DNA of 64,000 nt from Histoplasma ohiense (taxonomy: Eukaryota > Ascomycota > Eurotiomycetes > Onygenales > Ajellomycetaceae), in the NCBI GenBank assembly GCA_017607445.1, contig JAEVHH010000005.1:4097001-4161000 (forward strand), written 5' to 3'. The position numbers and the translations under genes are program-made. How positions within the stretch are numbered: position 1 is the first letter of the stretch; each line of letters opens with the position of its first letter. A model generated the notes under the pieces. The model saw nothing but the letters and a program-made list of their open reading frames with translations, did no database searches and was not told the origin of the DNA. Shown here piece by piece: positions 35,401 through 46,435 of this stretch.

Positions 35401-37254
35401 AGAGTTAGCTGTAAATGTAATGAAAAGAGTTGAATGTCTGTAGTTGGAGACAATTGTCATAGAATTCTAGAACAGTTTATGCATAAAATATTCACTGTCT
35501 GTATGAGAAGCAGATAATATCACATAGTGGTCAAGCTGCTCACAGTCTGTATCATCTGTCTGTATAGCATTATATAGATCATCATATTGATTGGCATGAA
35601 TTTCTGATTGATGAGTGCGGACTCAGTTCAGCTGTTGTTCATCAATGTTGACATACACATCAATTAAATACTGCTGAAACAGACATTCAGCTCAGAAAAG
35701 AGGAGCATCAACATCATCTTGTTGAAAAAGATGATATACATGTCATATATGCAGAGTCAGACTACAGCTGCCACATCCATCTTCATCATCAACAGCATCA
35801 TCATCAACATTATCATCAGAGTCATTGTGAGCAGATGAGAGGTCTGCAAGCACATTCATATCAACATGTCAGCTGTGATCTCTAGAAGAAAAAAGTAGAA
35901 TATAATGCAGTGAAAGATATAATGAACTGCAAGAGTCAATACATATGAGACTCAAATCAGCACTGAGTTGTTGTAGTGTCAGAAGAATGGCACAGAGATG
36001 ATGAGTGCTGCTGAGAGTGTTCTGTATAACAACTGCAATCTCTGAGACAGTAGACAGATTCTCACAGCAGTAGTCATTGTCTGTCTTCAGCTGTAGAACA
36101 GGGTTCAAATCAACATGTGTAACAGAACTGCTCTGTAGTATCTTTCATGCAGACTGATAAAGTTGAATAAAAGAGTTAATCTTAGAAATGTTAGCAGCCA
36201 ACAATATAAGAGAAGAACATGGAAAAGCAAATGAACAAACAGCAAACAACACAGTACAGATATGATTAAACACATTAGAATGTATGACAGAGTCTGCATC
36301 ATTTACAATACCCACATCAAACTGCAGATTGTGAATCCACACTTGTGCAAAACAGACATTCTTATCTGATTCAGACTCTAACAACTCTTGCAGATGATAG
36401 AGTTTCCTCTGTATTTGAAATGACACTGAACTGTCAGTAGTCAGACAACCCAGGTGTGGATTCTGCTTGCACTTAAGAGATGTAAATGCTAAGACAGAGT
36501 TGTAGTTCTGAATATGCTTGCAGAAATGCTTTGCATCAGTTATATCATTATTAAACAGCTTATATAGCTCTGATGAGGGTTCTCTGACAGATGACAGTCT
36601 TACAGCATCTCTTGTGCAGCATGTGGAAAACACTGAGAGAATCTTTGACAACTTATATACACATTCATCAATTCAATGCTTAGCTCTGCAGGCAGAGCAG
36701 TAGACAATCATTCAGTCAAAATCAAATGATTGACAGCAACAGACATAGAAGCAGAAGCTGCAGAGAACAGATCAGTGACTGTGAGTGATTGAAAAATTAA
36801 CAGCTGATTCAGAAATAGTTGAATCAGTTCAAATGTTGAGATCATTGAGAATTGACTGCTTCAGTGAATCTGTATGTATATGATCAGCAGGCTCATCTGC
36901 TGCAGAAACTGCTGTGACAGCTGTCAAACACTGTTGTTTGATATCACAGATATGTTCACAATTAAGAGCTCTGCAGTCATTGCAGTTCTTGAAGATGTGA
37001 TTAGCAGTGCAGAACAGATGAGACAGATGATCTTCACAGTATGAATCACAGTGTGACAACTCAACTCACTGTGAGTTGAGCACAGAAGCAGCTACATCCC
37101 TCAATGACAGATGAAAGGTTTGAACTGAATGTGGCTGGCATGCATGATGCTGGGCTTGACAGCACATAGAGCATGTATGGAATAATGCATTGAATTGAGA
37201 CTGTTCAAATGCACTGAGAGGATGAGAATTCCCACAGATTGTGCAGCGGCACAT
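32410..37254 (-). pseudogene. Helitron Rep-helicase (broken)
   Basis: Read on the minus strand. N-terminal zinc-type cysteines (C-T-I-C-G-N-S-H near 37240; Y-C-S-A-C-R-A-K-H near 36690), then F-C-K-H-I-Q-N-Y-N-S-V-L-A-F-T-S-L near 36490. Rep motif E-Y-Q-K-Y-E-L-S-H-M-H-L-L-I near 35195-35245, with HUH at 35209-35217. Two-Tyr motif K-Y-I-N-K-Y-V-Y-K near 34775-34805. PIF1 helicase from 33855: L-N-D-D-Q-C-H-A-Y-N-S, then a Walker A reading D-S-D-D-T-D-K-T where the family has GPGGTGKT. C-terminal helicase N-G-T-R-M-I-V near 32815 and T-I-N-K-S-Q-R-Q-S-L near 32640. It would drive rolling-circle transposition; the loss of the Walker A glycines and many stops make it inactive. Confidence 0.85.
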
Positions 37255-37498
37255 GAAAGAAGTATATCAATGAATGTATAGATTATAATGAATATAAAGA
37301 ATGTAAATACAGTAGAGAACATCTGTAAAGAAAAGAATGAAGATTAATATCAGAGCTGTACAGGCTGCAGAGCCAGCTGTTGAGCCGGCTGTTTCAATCT
37401 CTTTGTGGATTTGATGAAGTGCACATGAGGTCACATGAGATCACATTACAGTGTTTTTTGCATGGAAAAGTTGGTTTTTCTATAATATAAAGAGAGAT

Positions 37499-38032
37499 TG
37501 TGATGGGTTAGCATCTGTTAGTAATTAACTTATGCAATCAACTCCTCTTCTGCACTCACTCATTTCTGATCATTGTGATCTTGTGTAATTCTTGATATTC
37601 TTCTGCTCTGTGCTCTGTGCTTGTATAGTCTCTAATGATTCTTCTGTGTAGCTCTTAATATTCTTCTGCTTTATGCTCTGTGCTTGTGTAGTCTCTAATG
37701 ATTCTTCTGTGTAGCTCTCAATGATTTTTCCACTTCACACTCTGCACTTGTGTAGTTTCTAATGATTCTTCTGTGTAGCTCTCAATGATTTTTCCACTTC
37801 ACACTCTGCATTTGTATAGTTTCTAATAATTCTTTCATATAGCTCTTAACATTCTTCTGCTCTGCACTTCACTGTGAAGTGGCTTCTAATATTCTTCCAC
37901 TCTGAATTTCTCTCTATAAGAATCCTCTTTATATAATCTTTTCTTCTGATTTCTTTTCTCTTTCTTTTCTTAATCAATTTGTAATCTGTATTAGAATAGT
38001 GCTAGATTGTTAATTGAAGTACACTCATTACA
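37499..38032 (+). repeat. A3 5' LTR
   Basis: TGTGATGGGTTAGC...CACTCATTACA. TATA-like ctctataag near 37912, pyrimidine tract, then aatcaatttgtaatctg near 37972. It is followed directly by TTACAAATTGATT, the exact complement of the internal AATCAATTTGTAA. Confidence 0.9.
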
Positions 38033-38045
38033 TTACAAATTGATT
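38033..38045 (+). promoter_or_regulatory. Primer-binding site of A3, exact self-complement of the LTR
   Basis: TTACAAATTGATT is the reverse complement of AATCAATTTGTAA at about 37973-37985 in the same LTR. The same 13-nt pairing exists in A2 (18576) and A4. It fits Tf1-type self-priming, in which the RNA 5' end folds back to prime reverse transcription. Confidence 0.7.
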
Positions 38046-38384
38046 CTTCTGCATTTAAAATCTGAGTGTCTTATTATTAGTTCTTACATCTGAGTGTGTT
38101 GTTTACAGATCTGAGTGTCTAGTCATTACAAGAGATCTCTTATGAGTCTGAGTGTCTCTATCATTAGTTATATAGACTGTTATATCTAAGCATTTGAGAC
38201 ACAATCAACTGTGTTCTATGAGGTCTGAGTGTCTACAAATTGTAATGCTGTGAATAGCATTCACAAAGAAGCTTGATCAAGCTTAGCACTGCAACACTGT
38301 GAATAGTGTCTGCAAGAGAATCAAGTGTCTACAAGTATTTCTTTGTCTTTTTATTATTATTATTACATGTTCTTAGATATCAAA

Positions 38385-39430
38385 ATGAATTATAAACAAT
38401 TCTACAAACACTCACTGCATCTGAACACAGTAGACAACAACTTAGACCTACAAAGTATTCTTCAGCAGCAAGCACTACAGATGACTGAATTGCAACAATG
38501 ATTTACTGAGATGAACACTCTCATATTCACTGTTTCTTCTACATCCACATCTCATGAAAAGCTCTCAAGAGAGAAACTTCTAATTCTCAATAAATACAAA
38601 GAAGATCTAGCACTCTATCTCATATGAAAATCAAAAGTGAACATCAAATTGAACATCAATGAATGAGCAATAGACTCACTATCCAATCAAGTGTGGTATA
38701 TCTATAGCAGATTGAATGATGATGTGTTAGTGAAATTTCAATTCTGAATAAATTATTGTCAGAATGATCAGTATACATCAGAGCTAGTCTTCTGACAACT
38801 CAACTCTCTCTTTCTCAATTCTACACTTCAAGTCAAGATGTTGAACTGATTTAATCAGACTCATTAGATGAATATTGTATTGATAACTTATCTTTCTGAA
38901 TTCAATCACAAGCTTCTAGAAGCAGATGAGCAAGACTGAAATGACATCATCAAAATCAATATATTATTCAAGAACTTGAACTTTCAGTTGTATAACTGAA
39001 GTGTAGAGTGTTCAAAATCCTCAACATACAGTGAATTCTGCACTGATCTTCATCTGTTGAACAACAATCTGTCTCAGTTCTGTGTGCTTTAAAATTGCAG
39101 AGGATTTCACTGAACAAATATATACACTTCAAACCACTCTGCAGCACCCCCCATCTTCAAATCAGAATCAATGAACTGAGTTCCACACATAAATGCAAGT
39201 CATCTGAGAGTCTTCAATGTCTCAGAGAAGAATACTGCTGACTGAATCATCAGAGAAATCTGCATACACTGTGATAAGTCAGAGCACTTCACAAATCAAT
39301 GTTCAAATGCAATCACTCTGAGTAAACCCTCCACACACATGAATGCTGTATCATCTGCAGATAGGCAAGAACAGAGAAAAGATAAGCTCTTATTCTAAAA
39401 TATAAATGAGAGCTCAAGAAGCAGAAAGCT
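38385..39430 (+). pseudogene. gag: A3 gag (broken)
   Basis: ATG 38385; collinear with A1 gag but without the hAT insertion (the intact site reads aatattgtattgataac near 38870). Zinc knuckle C-I-H-C-D-K-S-E-H-F-T-N-Q-C near 39255-39300. Stops mainly TGA. Confidence 0.75.
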
Positions 39431-39439
39431 AGTTGAAGA

Positions 39440-40496
39440 TTCAAACAGAAGATGCAAGTGAATGCAATCATAATCTCTGTCATTGTAAATAGTCTAATCA
39501 ATATATAAGCAATGATAGACAGTGGTTTTCTTCATTACACTCTTATAGACACTCAGCTGATTGAGAAGCATAAGCTTCAGTGTATCTTCTTTCTCAAACT
39601 GTGTAAACTCAATGAATTTGATGGCCTCAGAGGATTCACCTTGTACAACATGATAAGATTTAATGTTGATGTAGAAGAATATGAGAAAAAGAATGTATAT
39701 GCATATGAAATACAAGATCTTGAATACAATCTAATACTCAGTCTATCATAACTCACAGAATTTGAAACCTTGTTGAATGCATGCAACCACTGTCTTATTT
39801 TCTCAGAAGATGATCATATTTATGAGAAGAATGTCAATAGAACTGCTGATCTCACTCAGATATCAGTGAAAGTGTACAAACTACTAATTCATCAAATGCA
39901 TGAGAAGAAGAATGTCCAAGTGTTTGCTGCTAGTATAATGAATATCAAAAAAATGTTAGAAAAGTTAGAACTCAAAGATCTCAAGAAACTGTGTAAGAAA
40001 CTATCTGAATTGTATGAAGACTTCACAGATGTGTTCAATGAGAAAGAAGCTGAAAAGCTTCTCTCTCATTGAAAATTCAGTATAGATTATATAATTGAGC
40101 TCATCAAGAAAGATAATAAGAACTCACAATCACTCTGAAGTTCTCTCTACAGCATATTGTATGATGAGCTTCTTATTCTATGAAAAATGCTCAATGAATT
40201 ATTAGACAAAGACTTCATTTGTATTAGCAACTCATTCACTGTAGCATCTGTACTGTTTGCAAAGAAATCAGAAGAAGACTTACAATTCTGTGTTGACTAT
40301 TGAGAATTCAATAAGATTACACAGAAGAACTGATATCTTCTTCCACTCATCAATGAAATACTTGAATGAATAGAAAAAGTAAAATGATTTACAAAACTTG
40401 ACATCTCTGCAGCCTTCTACAAGATAAGAATTAATGAAGGTGACAAATGACTAACTGTTTTTTGTATTTGTTATGAATTATATAAATGGACAGTGA
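39440..40496 (+). pseudogene. pol: A3 pol, first part: protease and start of RT
   Basis: Protease A-M-I-D-S-G near 39510-39525, a conserved linker (39770-40072), then RT start L-Q-F-C-V-D-Y near 40275-40300. It ends at the AGTGA target site 40492-40496, where element C begins; the downstream half resumes at 60873 with the matching ctctctttgaattagtg. Confidence 0.78.
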
Positions 40497-40564
40497 TGTA
40501 AGAAACCCGCACTAAGTTACCAGTGCTAGGCCGAAATTGACGATTGCCCTAAAGATATGACATC

Positions 40565-40827
40565 TGTGAGGTGTAGTGACAGTGTGAAGAGTAACAGTAG
40601 AAGATAGTTTATAGTGTAGCGGAGATAATAGTAATATATTGTAGAGTGTAATATAGTAGTGTAACATAGTGTAGCTAATCGCTAAGGAAGAAAAGAAAGA
40701 GAAAGAAGATGTGCGAAATACATACATCGATATATATATACATATAGAAATAGTGGTAGCGAGAGTATAATGGAAAGAGGTAAGAATAAGTGAAGATAAT
40801 AAGGAAATAATAAACGAGTGCATTACA
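40565..40827 (-). repeat. Element B 3' LTR
   Basis: On the plus strand TGTGAGGTG...GCATTACA. It differs from the 5' LTR at CpG-derived sites only (for example gtgcgaa/gtgtgaa and atcgat/attgat). Confidence 0.93.
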
Positions 40828-40848
40828 ATTGCCCCTCTTTTTTATAAG
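40828..40848 (-). promoter_or_regulatory. Polypurine tract of element B
   Basis: On the minus strand ataaaaaagaggggcaat lies just before the 3' LTR: the expected primer site for plus-strand DNA synthesis. Confidence 0.7.
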
Positions 40849-41178
40849 AGCTGCTCTCAGCAATTGTATAGATTGCTTGCTAGTAGATAATCGCATTCCT
40901 GTAGTGTATCGATCACATCCCCTAGATAGCTTGTATACGTGTTGTTATCGATTTCCTAATGAGGTGGAATTGGTGGATTCTTTGGTTGCCAGGGGTTGTG
41001 TGCAGAGAAGCAAAAAGAATTTCTTTCCTCTTGAAGATTTCTCTTCTTTTTTAACTTGACCATCATCAAAGCTTTTTCCTGTCCTGCTTCGATTTTTTAT
41101 TTTCAATAAAAATTTTTAAATTTTCATTGGTTTTTAAATTTTCATCAATTCTCTCTCTCTCTCCCCTCTTTTTTTGAA

Positions 41179-42450
41179 ATGGGCTTCCTCGGATATTCTG
41201 ATTTTAAGTAAGTTGTTTTCTCACTGGTGCTTATCACATATTATTGCTGGTGGTCCTTGCCAGTGGCATTATTAGTGTGGTCACATGTGCCACTAGCTTG
41301 TTTCTGTATAGTGTCATTTGCTGTTCACTTGTTATATTGCCCTAGCTCTAATCATGTGATGCACAACAGTTGGATTCTGTGTGAACATTGTGCCCTCAGA
41401 CTTGAGGATGTTGATTTTTGATGTGCACTGGAGTCAAATGCTCAGAAGTGTTGTGAGGCTTGTGCCTCTGCAGAGAAATCCTGCAAACTCATGAGTAATT
41501 CTCTTTAATTCTTGTCCTTAGCAATGTTGATATACTGATAATGATGCTAGATGTGTGATACGCCTCTTCTGAGGCGCATCATGTGTGGGCAAGCATTTAT
41601 CTTCATGGGGGTGGCAGCTGAGGAGGACATGACCAGCCACAAAAGTCATTTTTGTTGTTTGGTAAAACAATTGGACACACCTCATCTGGTGATGCTGTCT
41701 GCTCAGAGCAGGGCAGGGATGAATGCTCTATGGTCCCAGCACCGGGCAGCAGCTGAGCCTGCAGAGGTGCAGGTTTTGGAGGCTGTGGTTGTGCCTGATC
41801 CTTCCAGAGCAGAGGTGTTAGAGGAAGAGGAGGGTGTGGAGAAGAATATGAGGATTTTGAGAGTGGTGAGCTCCAGAGGCTCTGTGGTGGAGAGGTTGAT
41901 TGGAGAGAGGTTGGTGGGGGAGGAGTTGGCTGGAGAGTCAATGGAGGAGGTTGTGGAGGTGCTGGTGGCTGCAGCAGTGCCCATGATGCCTGCTTCCTTT
42001 GTCAATTTGCCACTGACATCAGTGGAGCAGGGGGAGAGGGTGCTCTGGATGATGGAGAAGTGGGAGAAGAAGATGGGGGGAAATATCTTTCTTCATCAGA
42101 TGTGCCAGAAAATGGATAGATTGATGGGGGAGAGGAGGTGTGAGAAGGCAAATGTCTTGTGAGATAGGCATTTGCCTATGCCTCTGCACTCAAAATGGGT
42201 GCTGATAATATATGAGTATCAGAAGGAGTATTGGGCGAGGATGGCAGAGAGAGAGGATGAGAGAGATGGTGGAAGGGAGAAGAGAAAGTGAGAGGTGGGG
42301 GGTATTGAGATGAGGGTGGGTGAACTGAAGGTCTTTAGGCTTTTCTTAGAGTCTGTTTCCTTTGTCTTTTCCTTGCTTGTATATTTTATCTTTTGTATTT
42401 ATTATACTCAAATTGAATTTTTTTCTTCTTTTTTCCCTTTTCTCTGATAA
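41179..42450 (+). pseudogene. Cys-rich multi-exon reading frame antisense in element B
   Basis: Plus strand, opposite to gag-pol, between the end of pol and the 3' LTR. A possible first exon starts MGFLGYSDF (41179-41207) and ends at a good donor GTAAGT. An acceptor at ...CCCTAG (41346) would join it in frame to a block with C-E-H-C-A-L-R-L-E-D-V-D-F-*-C-A-L-E-S-N-A-Q-K-C-C-E-A-C...C (41370-41490). A second frame (from 41551) runs to TAA 42448-42450 through three TGAs; it is acidic in the middle and ends Y-W-A-R-M-A-E-R...M-R-V-G-E-L-K-V-F-R-L. How the two join is unresolved. G+C and GG are much higher than around it. Function unknown; the Cys spacing suggests zinc binding. Confidence 0.5.
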
Positions 42451-42517
42451 AATCCTTCTAAAAAGAATGCATTTGGTTGGAGTTTGGGTGAGATTTGCAC
42501 TTCTAGCATTTTTTGAT

Positions 42518-45500
42518 TTAAGATTTGCACTTCTGGTGTTTGGGAGTATGTTGGTTTTGTATTTGTTGTTCATTTTCTTGTTCAAGGAAGATTTTGAATG
42601 CCTGAGTGTTCAATATGTTTTCTTCCAGTTCCCATGTATCACCACTAGGACCCCAATCTGTCCATCTCACAAGATATTCCAGAGGTTTGTTTTTTTGTTG
42701 TTGTTTTTCAAGAATTTCTTCAACTTGATATTCTTCTTCACTGTTGACAAGTTTCAGTCCTGGTTCTGGTAGAGCTCCATTCCTGTGGTTGTATGGCTTC
42801 AATAAAGATATGTGGAATACAGGATGGATGCTTCTATATGAAGGTGGCAGTTCTAGTTTGTATGCTTGTTTTCTGATGGTATTCAGAATCTTGAAGGGTC
42901 CAACATATTTATGATCAAGTTTGCAAACCAGGCACAGCAATCGGAGATTTTTTGCATTGAGCATGACATAGTCATCTATTTTAAATTGTTGGAGCTTATG
43001 TTTTGCATTGTAATAGATTTTCTGTGCTTGTCACACCTTTTGTAGATTCTCAATGAGCTTATGATGTGTTTCCTTGATATGTTTCACACAGCTAGCAGCA
43101 TGTATGGCGACCGGTTGTGGTGGTTTGCTGACATTAATTTTCAAATCAGGTTGATATCCCATTAAGACTTCCGCGGGTGTCATTCCAGTAGAGGCATGTT
43201 GAGAGGTATTGTAAACAAACTGTGCCAGTGGTAGCCAGCATGCCCAGTCATCTTGATGATAGTTGGTAAAGCATCAGAGATAATGCTTCAAGATTTGATT
43301 TTGTTGTTCCATTTGGCCATCTGTTTGAGGGTGAAAGGCTGTTGAAAGTTTCCAGCATGCACCTAGCATATAACAAAAGATGGATCAATAATGGCTTGTA
43401 AACAGTGAATCTCAATTGAATATATGGTTTTTGGATACTCTGTAAATTGTATAGAACTTGGTATAAATGATTTCCACTAGTTCATCAGCTGTAATGTTTT
43501 TGGTGCAAGGAATATAGATTGTAAACTTGGTATATATATTCACAATCACTAAAATTGCATTGTAGATTTGGTGGAGGAATGTAGAGGCTGATAAGTCTGT
43601 AATAAAATTCATAGTAATGGACTCAAAAGGATTTGATGATAAGAGGATTGTACTCAATTCTTCATATTGTCTGTGCTGTTTTGGCTTTACTCTTTGACAA
43701 GTATCACAAGTGGATATATAATCTTTGACATCTCTGACTAGCCCATGCCAATAGTATTTGTCCTGGATGCTGTCTATGAACTTTTTTATACCAAAGTGAC
43801 CCCCCTGCGGATCATCATGGTTTGCACTGATAATTTCATCAATGAGTGTCTTTTGTTGAGGGACATACATGTGATCATCAGCATGCAATATATCATCCTC
43901 AGAAATTGTTCATAGCATATTTTCAGCAACAGTCATATTCTTCTCTTTTATCTTCTCTCTTTGCTCAGCAGCAAAAGAATCAATCTTCTGTGCTTTACTC
44001 AGAAATGAGATGAAGGATTCAGGCATTTCTGTATATGCTGAGTCCCCAAGAATAGTCTTATTGACTGCAATTTGAGGCATATATTGCTCAACACACAACA
44101 GAGGGGAAGAGTTTATGTGAGAGGTAGAAGATGTTGATGTATGAAGCACTTTTCACTCATTAAAAGAAGCATTTTGCTCATTAGAGATCTGTGCACAGAC
44201 TACATCAGAAGAAATATCATTTTGAAAAGAAGTATCAGCTTTTCAGCCTAGTCTAACTCCATGTTTCAGCTTCTGTTGCAGAGTAGATAATATAGTTTGA
44301 TCATTATAGACCTCACTGTAGTCTGTGTGACAACTGAGCCCATCAGCTGGATTCTTTGATTCAGAGCAGTGCAGTAATACAAAATCATAAGCAGATAAAG
44401 CTTCCATTCATCTGATCTGATATCTGTTCAGTTTCTTAGTCATCATAAAGTACTGCAGATTGGTATGATCAGATCAGACTTGAATTGAATACTGACTTCT
44501 CTTCAGATAGTGTCTTCAATTCTTAAATGCTGCTACAATAGTCAAGAGTTCTTTATCATGAGTATCATAATGTGTTTCCACATCAATCAACTTTCTTGAT
44601 CAGAAGGCAACTGGATGCCAGTGCTCATCATCCTGCAACTGTGACAGAATAGCAGCAACTGCAAAAGTGGACACATCAGATTCAATCTGAATACATCAAA
44701 CTGAGTCAAAATGAGCTAATAGAGAAGCATGCATAAAGCATGATTTGAGCTCATCAAAAGTGCTTTGAGCATCTTCTGTTCATATAAAAGTGGCTTTTCT
44801 TTCCCCCTTCTTGCTCTCTTTTGTAAGTTCAAATAATGGGGCTGCAATAGAGGAGAAAGACTTAATAAATCACTGATAGAAATTAGCAAAGCTCAAGAAG
44901 GATTGAACCTCTTTAATTGATTTAGATGTAGATCATTTCATAATAGTGGAGACTCTGTCTGACTTCATCTCAATATCATTTGTATCTATAACAAACCTCA
45001 GAAATGAGATCTTGTCCACTTCAAATTCACACTTAGAGAGTTTTGCAAATAGATTTGCATGCTTGAGATGTTCTAGCATCTTAGTAACATGCACTTTATA
45101 TTCCTGCTTTGAATTGGAGAATATGAGAATGTCGTCCAAATAGACAATGCAATATATATCCAACAAATCAGACAAGGCATTGTTAATGTATGCTTGGAAT
45201 GTCACTGGAGCATTAGCTAGTTCAAATGGTATAACTACATATTCAAAATGTTCATATCTCATTCTAAAGGCTGTCTTCCAATGGTCTTTTGCTGCTATAA
45301 GTATGCAGTGATAGGCATCTTGAAGATCCAGCTTAGTGAATATCTTGGCTTTTGAAAGTCTATCAAGTAATTCACTTATTAGAGATAGAGGGTATCAGTT
45401 CTTGATGATGATTCAATTTAACCCTTGATAGTCTACACAAAGACAGAGTTCATCATTTTTTTTGAGGATAAAGAGAATCAGTGCATCAGCTGAGCTACTG

Positions 45501-46435
45501 GATGATTGTATCCACTCTTTATCTAATGCATTTTTTAAATATTCTCTTAGGGCGGCTAACTCAGTTTCAGAGAGATTGTATATTGACATAAATAAAGATT
45601 GCACATCAGGCTTGAAATCTATGCAGTGTTCTGTCTCTTCTGATCTTTTCACACTTATAGCAGCTTCTTCTGAGAAGATATGTGTGTATGGCATGACATA
45701 ATTGGGTAGACCAGTTGGCAAGTCTGAATACACAGCTGAGAATACATGTGAAGCATGCTTTGAGTCTTTTGAATGTTCTGTAGATAATACTACAAGCATT
45801 TCTACTCTAGCTCCTGTGAGAACTTCAGCTAGAACATCTTGTTCAGAAATAATTTGAGACTGTTGTTTATCTTCAGAGCTTCTAAAGAAGAATTGTTCAT
45901 CTGATCAATCTATAAGAGGATTTGTTTGTCTTAACCAAGAAAATTCTAATACAAGACTGTAGTTCTTCATCTTCATTGCATGAAAGGAATGAGATGTCTG
46001 CTGTGCATTACTCTTGTGATCAGTGACAGTAGTTGCAATGTTATACTCTTCAAAGAAGTGCATTATGCATTCATCAATTGACTTGATCATTTTGGTTTTG
46101 CAGTGAGCAGCTTCTAGATTGTGATTCTTTGCTCAAAATTCATTGACACAGTTCACTTCTGATTCAGAGTCTACTAGTGCAAGCACTTTTTGCAGATTCT
46201 TAGGTGTAGTGAGTTCCACTGTGACAGTGAAGCTTAAGGTGTTTTTGCATTGATTTTCTGTGCTTATGGCTGTCATTGTGAGCTGAATGGTGTGCCTTAA
46301 GCATTTTTTGAGTCCTTTGAGTTCTTCATGTCTTTTGTATTGGGTTTCAAGTCGGACTTGGTGTTTTTGGATTTGTCTTTGGGTTGTTTGAAACATGAAT
46401 TGATGGTATGTCCTGGTTGCTTGCAATAACAGCAA
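42518..46435 (-). pseudogene. pol: Element B pol: protease, RT, RNase H, integrase, chromodomain
   Basis: One frame of about 1,305 codons ending in TAA (42518-42520), with about 19 TGAs and no TAA or TAG. Protease L-V-D-S-E-S-E-V-N near 46150-46175 (usual DSGSE). RT L-C-L-C-V-D-Y near 45425, Y-L-D-D-I-L-I-F near 45130-45150. RNase H D-K-E-L-L-T-I-V...K-N-*-R-H-Y-L near 44520-44590. Integrase zinc region C-D-T-C-Q-R-V near 43690 and core H-P-Q-T-D-G-Q near 43320. Chromodomain Y-L-V-R-W-T-D-W...T-W-E near 42630-42690. TGAs fall on Trp (N-P-L-I-D-*, R-H-Y-L, I-R-*-M-E-A-L) or Arg sites (G-L-N-*, K-N-*-Y-P-L). Conserved Gly are replaced (F-E-L for FGL, S-F-L-S-F for SFLGF). Confidence 0.88.

Larger units (their letters stand above)
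30850..37498 (-). mobile_element. Helitron (autonomous type, decayed), 6.6 kb
   Basis: On the minus strand the element begins ATCTCTCTTTATATTATAG, matching the usual TC start, and ends in a short hairpin followed by GCTTGTAGT. It encodes a Rep (HUH) plus PIF1-type helicase protein and carries a Cys-rich reading frame on the opposite strand near its 3' end. No target duplication is expected for a Helitron. It sits exactly between the left ACTAT duplication of A3 and the A3 LTR. The canonical CTRR end is not present. Confidence 0.88.

Noticed and set aside
38033..38045. tRNA-primed primer-binding site
   Set aside because: The sites next to the A, B and C LTRs do not start with TGG, as the complement of a tRNA CCA end would. 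The self-match in the LTR is better.
40829..42162. A free-standing host gene between repeats
   Set aside because: The stretch lies wholly inside element B, between its pol and 3' LTR, within intact 5-bp target duplications. It is cargo of the element or captured DNA, not a neighbouring host gene.
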